A stretch of DNA of 39,719 bases from Gammaproteobacteria bacterium (GTDB lineage: Bacteria > Pseudomonadota > Gammaproteobacteria > Pseudomonadales > Azotimanducaceae): positions 1-39,719 of the forward strand of contig JAFIFL010000007.1 in assembly GCA_020832055.1 (NCBI GenBank), given 5' to 3'. How positions within the stretch are numbered: position 1 is the stretch's first letter; each line of letters begins with the position of its first letter. Both the position numbers and the translations under genes were made by a program. This document shows, piece by piece, positions 1 through 8,846 of this stretch. Under the pieces are notes generated by a model. It was not told the DNA's origin, made no database searches, and worked only from the letters and a program-made list of their open reading frames with translations.

Positions 1-1
1 G

Positions 2-172
2 CTGATACGGGAAGGATACTCCGACGACGAGGCACGGGAACTGATTGCGGTCGCGCTGGCCGTCGAGATCTACAACTCGGCCAACGACGGCTATGACGAG
101 GCGCGTTACCGCGCCGGTCTCGACGGGTTGCCGGAGTTGCCGCTCGATGATGAGGATGAGTCGGGTACCTAG
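2..172 (+). CDS. C-terminal fragment of a hypothetical protein (runs off the left edge)
   Basis: Open frame from base 2: LIREGYSDDEARELIAVALAVEIYNSANDGYDEARYRAGLDGLPELPLDDEDESGT*; acidic tail, coding-like composition, no start in window. Confidence 0.5.
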   Translation: MIREGYSDDEARELIAVALAVEIYNSANDGYDEARYRAGLDGLPELPLDDEDESGT

Positions 173-216
173 GCTGCCGCCGGGCACGAGCCCAACCCTG
201 CCCCTTTTCTGCCGGA

Positions 217-654
217 TCAGTCCGGATTGACTGCCTCCGCCCCCTCATGCTCGAGCGGCTCGAGGTGGACGATCCGGCGCGGTGGGAACCCCGCCTTGAA
301 GCGAAAGCTCAGACTCAGCGGGCGTGCCTGGTCCACGCGTTCGAAGGTCTCGCCCTCCACCGGGACAGCACGATAGGGCCGCGTCTCGCCGTCCATCGTG
401 ATTTCGACCCCGGGATTGTCGAGCAGCCGCCGGTACCACATCCTCGGCCAATGATTCACCCCGACGTAGAGTTCATCATCAACCCAGATCTGGGTGAGGA
501 TGCGGTCGTGGCCTTCACCGTCGGCGTCGAAGGTGGTGATCCTCATTGTTCGATCGGATTCGGGCTGGGTGATGCCGAGCCAGGTCTCGAAGTACACGAC
601 TCTGCCGATATAGGCCAGGACCAGCAGTACTGCGATGATCTTCAGATAGCGCAT
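217..654 (-). CDS. Nitroreductase/deazaflavin-type (DUF385-like) small membrane-anchored protein
   Basis: 145 aa ORF with N-terminal TM helix (MRYLKIIAVLLVLAYIG) followed by a split-barrel-like sequence; family assignment from memory. Confidence 0.55.
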   Translation of the reverse strand: MRYLKIIAVLLVLAYIGRVVYFETWLGITQPESDRTMRITTFDADGEGHDRILTQIWVDDELYVGVNHWPRMWYRRLLDNPGVEITMDGETRPYRAVPVEGETFERVDQARPLSLSFRFKAGFPPRRIVHLEPLEHEGAEAVNPD

Positions 655-712
655 GGTTTTCTCCCTCCCTCTCAGCCCTTGCTGAGCCGCCGAAACCCGA
701 ACGACTCCGAAG

Positions 713-832
713 CTAGAGCATTCCGCCGCTGGTCACAATCCGCTCCGGCGGTGCCCACTGCGGACAGTTCGGGCCCATCCCGCTCAGCAGCACGAGCAGG
801 AGCACCCACAGCCAGCACAGCAGGATCCGCAT
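713..832 (-). CDS. Small hydrophobic/lipoprotein-like peptide (39 aa)
   Basis: MRILLCWLWVLLLVLLSGMGPNCPQWAPPERIVTSGGML; hydrophobic N-terminus, lies inside a same-strand gene run. Confidence 0.35.
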   Translation of the reverse strand: MRILLCWLWVLLLVLLSGMGPNCPQWAPPERIVTSGGML

Positions 833-848
833 GATCGAGCCGGTGCCA

Positions 849-1241
849 TCAGGGATCACCGGTGCGGTTCTCGATGCGCAGCAGGCGCAGTTCCAGCCGC
901 TTGATCTCCCGCAGCACCCGGTTGGCCTGGAGCTGCCTGCCCATGAAGCCTTTGAGCATGACCGCAAGCTGGAAGAGCAGCACAGCGGCGATGCCCCAGC
1001 GCAGAGCGACGAGCACCTCTTCGCTGGCGAAAACCTGCCATAGCGAATAAATGCAGGCGGCGAACGCCACCAGCCCTGCGACGTAGCTCAACCACATCAC
1101 CCAGCCCAGAGTGCCGCTGAACAAGCCGAAGGCCTGCCTGACATAGCCCGGCTCACGGCCGTAGCGTTCGAGCAGGTCCCGCTCCTCTGCGGACAGGGTC
1201 TCCTCGATCATGGCATCGATATCGCGATCAACATTACGCAT
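849..1241 (-). CDS. DUF6768-like membrane protein, candidate partner of the adjacent sigma factor
   Basis: 130 aa with two TM segments and a charged C-terminal helix; directly downstream of the ECF sigma gene. Confidence 0.65.
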   Translation of the reverse strand: MRNVDRDIDAMIEETLSAEERDLLERYGREPGYVRQAFGLFSGTLGWVMWLSYVAGLVAFAACIYSLWQVFASEEVLVALRWGIAAVLLFQLAVMLKGFMGRQLQANRVLREIKRLELRLLRIENRTGDP

Positions 1242-1273
1242 GCTCGACTCCTTCAGCTCTCAGTCCTGCGTTC

Positions 1274-1819
1274 TCAATTCCCAATGCTCTGGCGCAGCTT
1301 GCGGCGCGCATGCATGAGCCGGGTCTTCACTGTGCCCGGGGGCACGTCGAGCGCCACGGCGACTTCTGCCACGCTCATGTCTTCCAGGTAGAACAGCCCG
1401 AGTGCGGACTTCTGGTCTGGCGGCAGCTCGGCCATTGCCGCGAGGACAGACTCGAACTCGGCGCTCTGCTCGCCCTCGTTCACGGGCGCAGAGGCTTCGG
1501 GCTCGCGGGCCAGTTCTTCGAGGGTCTGGCGCCGGCGTTGGCGACGGCCGATTGCCTTCGCCGCCCGCCGGGTGACGATACGCATGGCCCAGGCCGGGAA
1601 GGCCCGCGCATCATCCAGGGCAGCGAGCCCGCGCAGCATCTCGACCCAGGCCTCCTGGGCCACATCCCGGGCCAGTTCGCCGTCCCCGGTGAGTCGCCAG
1701 GCGTGGCCCAGCAGTTTTGGCTGCCAGCGTTGCGCGAGGCGCGCGAGGGCAGGCCGGTCTCCGGCGCGGGCGGCGGCGGCGAGGTATTCGTCGTAGAGCC
1801 GCTCCTTTTCCCTCCGCAC
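1274..1819 (-). CDS. RNA polymerase ECF-type sigma-70 factor
   Basis: Region 2 (ARDVAQEAWVEMLRGL, AFPAWAMRIVTRRA) and region 4 (LPPDQKSALGLFYLEDMSVAEVAVALDVPPGTVKTRLMHARRKLR). Confidence 0.9.
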   Translation of the reverse strand: MRREKERLYDEYLAAAARAGDRPALARLAQRWQPKLLGHAWRLTGDGELARDVAQEAWVEMLRGLAALDDARAFPAWAMRIVTRRAAKAIGRRQRRRQTLEELAREPEASAPVNEGEQSAEFESVLAAMAELPPDQKSALGLFYLEDMSVAEVAVALDVPPGTVKTRLMHARRKLRQSIGN

Positions 1820-2088
1820 GATGATCTGCTCCCGTCTGCTGGCGATCTGGCCGGCTCGAATCTTCAGCCTTCAGGATATAGGTGGCCGGCAGGCGGCATC
1901 CGGTTCAATCGCCGTGGAAGCATCGGCTCGGCGCGTCGGGCAGTGGCTGGCCGCGGCAGGCGATGGCCGGCAGCCAGGCGTGGCCAGCGCCGGGGGCGAC
2001 CGCCAAGGTGGGCTGTGCTCGCAAGGGTTCGCATTGGACTCGTCACCGCGCCAAACTGGGGCGACTGACTCGCGTACCGGAGCACCCC

Positions 2089-2469
2089 ATGTCCGCCATC
2101 GACGCCCGTCCGGCGATGTTCCGCAATCACCCGTTCGGATTCATCCTCTGCCTGCCGCTGATCCCGGCTCTCGGGCTCGGTATCCTGATCCTGCTGTGGT
2201 GGTATCTGCAGACGCGTTCGGTCCGTTTGCGTATCGATGCCGATCAGGTCCATCTGGAGCGAGGCCTACTGAGCAAGAGCCATGTGGACCTCGACATCGG
2301 GCAGATCCGCACCGTGAAGGTGGAGCAGAGCTTCTTCGACCGGATTTTCCGCGTCGGTGCCATCGCGGTGTACACCACGGGTGACAATCCCGAGTTTCGC
2401 GTCAAGGGCATTCCCGATCCCCATCGGGTTCGCGACCACGTACGGGAGCGCCGCGAGGCCGCGGCATGA
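2089..2469 (+). CDS. Bacterial PH-domain membrane protein (YdbS/YdbT-like)
   Basis: TM segment then TRSVRLRIDADQVHLERGLLSKSHVDLDIGQIRTVKVEQSFFDRIFRVGAIAVYTTG, typical bPH2 pattern. Confidence 0.75.
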   Translation: MSAIDARPAMFRNHPFGFILCLPLIPALGLGILILLWWYLQTRSVRLRIDADQVHLERGLLSKSHVDLDIGQIRTVKVEQSFFDRIFRVGAIAVYTTGDNPEFRVKGIPDPHRVRDHVRERREAAA

Positions 2470-2789
2470 GTCGTACGGACCGCGGCGACAGCCGCCTGGC
2501 ACTGCGCGTCCTGCTCGGTACCTCAGCCCTGGCTGCCCTGCTGGTCGCCCTCCTGGTGCTGGCCGCGGCGGTGTCCCTGCCGGGGTTGTCGGATTGGGTC
2601 GCCGTAACCTTCGATGACGGTATCGGGCTGAAGAATGCAGCCGTGGTGGCTGCGATCGTCTCGGTGGTGGTCTCCATTGTTTTTGCGCTCGCAGCGGGCG
2701 ACGGCCTGATCGGCGAACTTCAGTTCATGATCCCCGGCTTTTTCCTTTTCTTCGTGTTCTTCTGGCTGATGCTTGCCTGGATCTTTTGA
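2466..2789 (+). CDS. Small integral membrane protein
   Basis: 107 aa, three hydrophobic segments; ATGA overlap with the upstream PH-domain gene suggests translational coupling. Confidence 0.65.
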   Translation: MSRTDRGDSRLALRVLLGTSALAALLVALLVLAAAVSLPGLSDWVAVTFDDGIGLKNAAVVAAIVSVVVSIVFALAAGDGLIGELQFMIPGFFLFFVFFWLMLAWIF

Positions 2790-3069
2790 CAGCAGGCCGG
2801 CCGCGGCCGCGCGAGGGAGTGCGTCCTGGCAGTGGCCGGGCGCGAAAACCTGCCCTGGCGTGCGCGGCAGGCCCGCTCGGCGGCTGGCACTGTCAGCGAC
2901 CATGGGCTGGCACAGGACTCGCATCGAGGCTTGACGTTGTGCCCAATTTCGTGCAGAAATGACATTCTGCGTCACACTCTGACGGTAAAGCGCGAGAGTG
3001 GGCGGCCGGGTTTCATATTGAAAAGCAGCTCAGCTGGCTGTGGGAATAGTTGGCGTCAGGAGCGTTCAC

Positions 3070-3459
3070 ATGACTGTCACGGTTAACGAAGCGGTTCGCA
3101 GCGAGGGCCTCAAGCGCGCCCTCGAAGACCTCAATCTGCCTCCCCGGCCCCGTGTCTTCTTCCGGGACCTCAGTGCCGCATGGCGCCGAGAGACGGGCCT
3201 GCGGCAGACTGATCTCGAGCAGAGCCTCGGCGAGATTGCGGCGCGCGGCGCTGTGTGCATCCACGAGCACGAGCAGGATCAGCTCATCGAGTTCACTGAC
3301 TCCGCCGCGGATGTGCTCTCTGCGTCCACGGATGTCCTCGGATGGCTCTACGCGACCTGGGTGCTCCGGCGGACCCGACGGCGCTATGCGCACGAAGGCA
3401 GGGACACCGCGTCGGCAGAGGTCCGGCGGCGAGAGGCGGATCAGGCCTTCAACGCCTGA
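3070..3459 (+). CDS. Hypothetical protein, possible winged-helix-like segment
   Basis: 129 aa coding-like ORF (GLRQTDLEQSLGEIAARGAVCIHEHEQDQLIEFTDSAADVL); family unknown to me. Confidence 0.55.
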   Translation: MTVTVNEAVRSEGLKRALEDLNLPPRPRVFFRDLSAAWRRETGLRQTDLEQSLGEIAARGAVCIHEHEQDQLIEFTDSAADVLSASTDVLGWLYATWVLRRTRRRYAHEGRDTASAEVRRREADQAFNA

Positions 3460-3708
3460 ATCGAGCCGGGGCCCGAGTGCTGGTCGAACCGGCGCGTAGA
3501 GGCAATTGTCCGCCGAACCACGCTCTTCCGGAGGCTCGGCCCGGTCTGGCAACAGGCCGAGCCCGTGGCTGAGCTGCACCGATCATTTCTGCACCGATCA
3601 TTGATGAAGCAGCGTTCTTCACGCTCCTTTTCCACCCACCGCATCCCCGCCAGCTTCTCCCCGACATCCGTTCATCGCCACATTGGCGGGAATGGCTGAA
3701 GCTCAGCC

Positions 3709-4875
3709 ATGGGCAAGGGCAACGTTTCGTTCTGGCCCATTGACGGGGTTTGCGACAGCCGGTTTGGCTCCCTCCGGGACGCGTTCCTCACCAACTTCAC
3801 CACAGACGGCGACTGCGGCGCAGCGGTTTGCCTCATGCTCGACGGGCGGGTGGCGATCGATCTTTGGGGCGGTTATCTCGACCTCGCCCACACCATCCCC
3901 TGGCAGCGCGATACTCTGGTGAACGCCTATTCGGTGGGCAAGGGAGTCTTGTCCATGCTGGCGCTGGACAGCATCGCACGTCGTGAACTCGATCCGGCAC
4001 AGCCGCTGACCACTGTCTGGCCCGAACTCGGGGCTGCGGGCAAGGACAGGCTCTCGCTGCAGATGCTGCTCAGCCACCGTTCCGGGTTGCCGGCCGTCCG
4101 GGAACGCCTGCCTGCCGGTGCGAAGTACGACTGGGAGCGGATCTGCAGGGCCCTGGCGGCACAGGCACCGTTCTGGGAACCTGACAGTGCCCATGGTTAC
4201 CACGCCAACACCTTCGGCTTCCTGGTGGGTGAGGCCGTCGCCCGGGCGGCGGGTCGCCCGCTGCGGCGCCTGCTGCGGGAGCGACTGACGGCCCCGGGAG
4301 AGCTGGCCTACTACTGGGGTGTGCCGCGGCGGCTGCAGCCGCGCATCGCGCCCATGCTTCTGCAGCACGACATCTCCACTCGCGAACAGCAGCGCCGGGC
4401 GCAGGCACAGCCAGCGGATGATGCCATCGACGGGTCTGCCCTGCGCTGGCGCTGCTATTTCAATCCGCCCGGCATCAGCGGCTTCGGTGCGGTGAATACC
4501 CGTGCATGGCGCTCGGCCGTCATCCCTTCGACCAACGGCCATACCCACGCGCGGGCATTGGCTGGGCTTTACGCTGCATTCCTCTCCGGCACCGATGCGG
4601 GGTTGCTGGCCGAAGCCACACGGGCGCATTCCGATGGTGTCGATCGGGTACTGGAGCGCCCGAGCCGTTTCGGCCTCGGCTTCCAGCTCAATCATCCCAA
4701 GCAGGCCATGGGGCCGGGAACCTCGGCGTTCGGACACTTCGGCTACGGTGGATCTCTGGGGATGGCAGATCCCGACGCCGGGCTGGCGTTTGCCTATGTC
4801 ACCAACCGGCCCGCACCCCGTTTCCACGTTGCCAGGACCAGTCGCCTGCTCGAGGCGATCTACGCCAGCCTCTGA
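3709..4875 (+). CDS. Serine hydrolase, beta-lactamase/class C (EstB-like) family
   Basis: SxxK motif (YSVGKG), Y-x-N-like motif (GYHANTFGF), C-terminal HFGYGGS; 388 aa. Confidence 0.88.
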   Translation: MGKGNVSFWPIDGVCDSRFGSLRDAFLTNFTTDGDCGAAVCLMLDGRVAIDLWGGYLDLAHTIPWQRDTLVNAYSVGKGVLSMLALDSIARRELDPAQPLTTVWPELGAAGKDRLSLQMLLSHRSGLPAVRERLPAGAKYDWERICRALAAQAPFWEPDSAHGYHANTFGFLVGEAVARAAGRPLRRLLRERLTAPGELAYYWGVPRRLQPRIAPMLLQHDISTREQQRRAQAQPADDAIDGSALRWRCYFNPPGISGFGAVNTRAWRSAVIPSTNGHTHARALAGLYAAFLSGTDAGLLAEATRAHSDGVDRVLERPSRFGLGFQLNHPKQAMGPGTSAFGHFGYGGSLGMADPDAGLAFAYVTNRPAPRFHVARTSRLLEAIYASL

Positions 4876-5310
4876 GCGAGTCCTGCCGGCGTCGGCGAAA
4901 GCGGATCCGCACGACGTGGCTTGCCGGCCGGAATCTGCAGGGCCCTGCTGCTGCTGTTGTGCTCTGCGGGGATGTCAGCGACCGCCCTTCCGGGCGACTT
5001 GCGCCGTGCCATTCAGGGCTATCCCGGGACAGGTTCAGGGTATCCCGCAGATCCTGTCCCGCAAGGAGCACGTGTTACTCTCCAAGGACCCACGGTCGAT
5101 TGTGGTCAGGAAGCACCAAATGATGCCGTGGAGCCGCGTGCCGAACGACTCGGCCCGCTTTCTGGAGCGTGCCGGCTTCGCGGTTGCCACCGCGCCGGAC
5201 GGCACCGCCGCCCGGGAGCTGCTCGCTGCGGCGCTGAGATCGATCCCGATTTGTGGCACCGTAGGCCCATTCAACCCTGCGGCAGGAGTGCGCCCATTAA
5301 GAAGGCCAAG

Positions 5311-5493
5311 ATGATCATCGCCATCGTTCTGGCCGTATTGATCGTGATCTTTGCGTTCCAGAATTCGGAAACCGTCGGCGTCAAGTTTCTCCTTTGGACC
5401 TGGACCGCATCGCGCGCACTGGTGCTCCTGCTGGTGTTTCTTGCCGGCGTGGGAGTCGGCTGGCTCGCCCGTGGCGCACGGGGACGATGGTAA
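5311..5493 (+). CDS. LapA/DUF1049-domain small membrane protein
   Basis: MIIAIVLAVLIVIFAFQNSETVGVKFLLWTWTASRALVLLLVFLAGVGVGWLARG: classic two-TM DUF1049 pattern with FQN motif. Confidence 0.75.
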   Translation: MIIAIVLAVLIVIFAFQNSETVGVKFLLWTWTASRALVLLLVFLAGVGVGWLARGARGRW

Positions 5494-5548
5494 GGCCACC
5501 GACACCTGATCGACCACACCGCTGCGTACGTCAGGGAGATGGTATGAG

Positions 5549-6835
5549 ATGAGGGCGCCGCCGAGCATGGGCTTTGCCCTGTTGGGGGCCGGGCTCGTCG
5601 CCATCAGTTACGGACTCGCGCGCTTCGCTTTCGGACTGTTCGTCCCGCCCATTCGCGCTGAGCTGGAACTTTCGTCGTATGCCGTCGGCATCATCGGTGC
5701 GCTGCCGCTCGTCAGTTTCGCGCTGGCCACCCTGGTGGCGCCGTTCGCCGCCAATCGGCTGGGTGCCCGCAACACGGCGGTGCTGTCTGGTGGGTTTGCC
5801 GTTGGCGGCCTCTTGCTGATCAGTCAGGCTGTGGGCGCGGTGTCCCTGGGCCTCGGTGTGTTCGCTTGCGGCATCTGCACCGGCCTGATGATGCCCGCGC
5901 TGACGGCCGCCATGCAGGCGCTGGTGAAGCGCTCACTGCACGGGCGGGTGAGCTCCGTCATGAACGCGGGGACCAGTATGGGTGTGATCGTCGCTGTTCC
6001 GACGGTGCTGTTCATGGCGGGGGCCTGGCGATTCGCCTATGCGTCCTTTGCCGTCCTGGCGGGCATCGGGGTCCTGGCCGCCTGGTACTTCATCCCCTCG
6101 GTGTCGCGAATCCTCCCGGCGAACGCAGGACCGCCGCCACCGATCAGCGCGCTGCAGTTGTCGCGTCTCTTCAGGCTGTCGCTGTTCGCCTTCGCGATGG
6201 GCTTCGTGTCTGCGGCCTACTGGATCTTCGCGCCGGATCTGGTGGTCACCCTCGGTGAACTGTCGGCCGGCGAAACCGGGTGGCTGTGGCTCGCGGTGGG
6301 CATTGCCGGCCTCGGCGGTGCCGTGGTGAGCGATCTGGCCGATCGCAACAACCCGCCCATCACGCACGCACTGATGCTGGTGATGCTCTCCGCGAGTCTT
6401 GCATTGCTTGCCGCGAGTCCCGGTCAGCTGGTGCTCGCTGCGTTTTCCGCGCTGGTCTTCGGCCTCGCCTACATGAGTCTGACGGGGTTGTATCTGCTCA
6501 CCGGCATCCGGCTGCTGCCGGGGCGACTGGCGATGGGGCCGGTGCTGCCGTTCCTGGCCTGCGCGCTCGGGCAGGCGGCAGGCTCTCCGGTCATCGGCGT
6601 GCTGGTGGACGCGTTCGGCTATGCCGATGGGTTTGCCATGTTCTCAGCGATCGGCATTCTGGTGGCGATCGCCTCGCCATGGTATCCGCGCTACCTTTAC
6701 CAGGGGGACCCCGGGCCCGAGGAAGCGGAACAGGAGGAGGAGGCCACCGGCCTGCAGGCGGCATTCGACTATCAGCTCCAGGGTGAGGATGGCGAGCCGC
6801 TCGATGTCGCCGTCGAGGTCACCAGGTCGCCATAG
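5549..6835 (+). CDS. MFS transporter (YbfB/YjiJ-like)
   Basis: 428 aa, about 12 hydrophobic helices, GLARFAFGLFVPPIRAELELSSYAVGIIGALPLVSFAL start typical of the family. Confidence 0.8.
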   Translation: MRAPPSMGFALLGAGLVAISYGLARFAFGLFVPPIRAELELSSYAVGIIGALPLVSFALATLVAPFAANRLGARNTAVLSGGFAVGGLLLISQAVGAVSLGLGVFACGICTGLMMPALTAAMQALVKRSLHGRVSSVMNAGTSMGVIVAVPTVLFMAGAWRFAYASFAVLAGIGVLAAWYFIPSVSRILPANAGPPPPISALQLSRLFRLSLFAFAMGFVSAAYWIFAPDLVVTLGELSAGETGWLWLAVGIAGLGGAVVSDLADRNNPPITHALMLVMLSASLALLAASPGQLVLAAFSALVFGLAYMSLTGLYLLTGIRLLPGRLAMGPVLPFLACALGQAAGSPVIGVLVDAFGYADGFAMFSAIGILVAIASPWYPRYLYQGDPGPEEAEQEEEATGLQAAFDYQLQGEDGEPLDVAVEVTRSP

Positions 6836-6848
6836 GCGACGATCTCCC

Positions 6849-7601
6849 ATGGCGGACATGACGGATCTGATCCTCTGGACAGCATTGGCGACACTTCTGC
6901 TGGTGGGCGTCCACCTGCTGGCCGCGCGCTTCCACCACCTCGTCGGCCCGCGCAGGAGTCCTGTCCATTCCTGTCTTGCCGGGATCACGACCGCCTATCT
7001 CTTCCTCAAACTGCTGCCCGAACTCGGAGCGCCGGGTCACATCGCCGGTGAGGAACCTGATATAGGTGGACGTCGGTTGGCCTTCGCCATTGCTCTACTG
7101 GGTTTCGTCATCTTCTATGCCGCAGAGGTTTGGGCGCATCGGCGTCGCGCAGCGGAGACGGTCGGGCGGGAGAACGAGCGGGTCTATCGCCTGCTGCTGT
7201 GCACCTTCGCCCTGTTCAACGGGGGCCTGGCATTCCTGCTGCCGCATCAGGTCGCGACCCACGGACCCTGGATCACCGGAATCTATGTGGTGGCCATCGG
7301 CGTGCATCTGCTGGTCCTCGATCACGCCATCGCCGAAGTGCACAGGGGCGAATACGGTATCCATGCGCGTGCGATCCACTCGGCAGGACTCGTCTGCGGC
7401 TTCATCCTCGCGATCGCGCTGGGGCCGGAGGCCTGGGAGCGGGCGGCGCAACCGCTGATCGCCTTCCTCGGCGGCGTGATCGCGCTGCAGGTCTTTCGTG
7501 AGGAGATCCCGGCCTACAAACAGAGCCACCCGGTCGCGTTTGCGCTGGGTGCCGCGATCCTCGCGGCACTGCTGCTGCTTGCGGAGCGGCTGCCGCACTG
7601 A
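6849..7601 (+). CDS. Multi-spanning membrane protein of unknown function
   Basis: 250 aa from ATG 6849, multiple TM helices, His-containing helices (HHLVGPRRSPVHS, LDHAIAEVHRGEYG). Confidence 0.7.
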   Translation: MADMTDLILWTALATLLLVGVHLLAARFHHLVGPRRSPVHSCLAGITTAYLFLKLLPELGAPGHIAGEEPDIGGRRLAFAIALLGFVIFYAAEVWAHRRRAAETVGRENERVYRLLLCTFALFNGGLAFLLPHQVATHGPWITGIYVVAIGVHLLVLDHAIAEVHRGEYGIHARAIHSAGLVCGFILAIALGPEAWERAAQPLIAFLGGVIALQVFREEIPAYKQSHPVAFALGAAILAALLLLAERLPH

Positions 7602-7670
7602 TCCTCAACTTTTGTCAGGTTGTTTGAGGTTTCGAATCATTCGGCATTGTCCAGTGGGGCGTATCAGTAC

Positions 7671-8822
7671 CACCAAACGAGTCTCGGGGTAATGTCCATC
7701 TCCACCACGAATCAGGTCATTCTGATCGCGGTCATCACGATCACGGCCACGGTGTCCGCGGCCACCCGCCTCGAGCGCGGCATCCGGCGCCTGAGTGAGC
7801 TCAACCTGAGCCTGGCGGGGCTGCTGCTGCTGTTCGTGTCGCTCACCGGGCCGGCGATCTTCCTGATCTCCTCGTTCATCGGCAACGTCGGCCGCTACGC
7901 CTCGAATCTGGTGGATCTCACCTTCCGTACCGACGCATTCATCGGCCTCGACTGGCAGAAAAGCTGGACGATGTTCTACTGGGCCTGGTGGATCTCCTGG
8001 TCGCCCTTCGTCGGCATGTTCATCGCGCGGATTTCCCGCGGCCGTACGCTGCGCGAGTTCATCGGTGGCGTGCTGCGGGTACCGGCTACGCTCACCTTTT
8101 TCTGGCTGACGGTTTTCGGCGGTACGGCACTGCACATGGAACTTTTCCAGGGCGTGGCGCTGGCGGAAGCCACCCAGGCGGACCTCTCCACTGCGATCTT
8201 CGTCATGCTCGAGGAGTTGCCGCCGGCCTCGCTGAGTTCGGCTCTGGCGGTCGTGGTGGTGACGATTTTCTTCGTCACCTCGGCGGACTCCGGTGCACTC
8301 GTGATCGATACCATCAGTTCGGGAGACCATCCCGAGCGGTCGAGCTATCAGCGCATCGGCTGGGCCTTCGCCGTCGGTGCGGATGGACCCTGGCAGGACC
8401 GGTTGAGCGGGGTTCTCGAGGCGGTCGGCGAACGCCGCCCGGTGGAGTCTTCAGTCGAGCGGGCGGAGGCCAGCGTAGCTGCGTTCATCGAGAACACCGT
8501 TGTGCCGGCATTCAGGGAGCTCGGTGAGCAACTCGAGACACGTGGTCGCGAAGTGCGCGTCGAGCACGACCACCGTTAAGCGGCGCTGATCGTCCTCTAT
8601 GGCGGAGAGGAGGAGATTGCCTATGCGATCTCAGGTCACGTCTACCGTCGTTCGCACGCTGCGTTTCCCAAGATTCCGGTGGCGGGAGAGGAGGATCTGC
8701 AGGAGACCGCGGAAGTCGTCCTGCGGACGGGACGCCGCAAGGAGTACGCGATCAGCCAGTGGACCCGGCAGGGCATCATCAACGACTTCCTCGAGTCCTA
8801 CGTGAAGTGGATGGGCTGGTAG
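7671..8822 (+). pseudogene. BCCT-family (betaine/carnitine/choline) transporter remnant
   Basis: Signature FYWAWWISWSPFVGMFIARISRGRTLREF and TSADSGALVIDTISSG, but homology begins near TSLG with the N-terminal half absent, the last TM segments appear deleted after YQRIGWAF, and an in-frame TAA (8577-8579) precedes the homologous C-terminus AALIVLYGGEEEIAYAISGHVYRRSH...YVKWMGW*. Confidence 0.85.
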
Positions 8823-8846
8823 TGCGAATCGAGGGTCGTGCTCACG

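Noticed and set aside
3703-4827. 374-aa minus-strand ORF opposite the serine hydrolase
   Set aside because: Shadow ORF caused by high-GC codon bias; the plus strand carries recognisable catalytic motifs.
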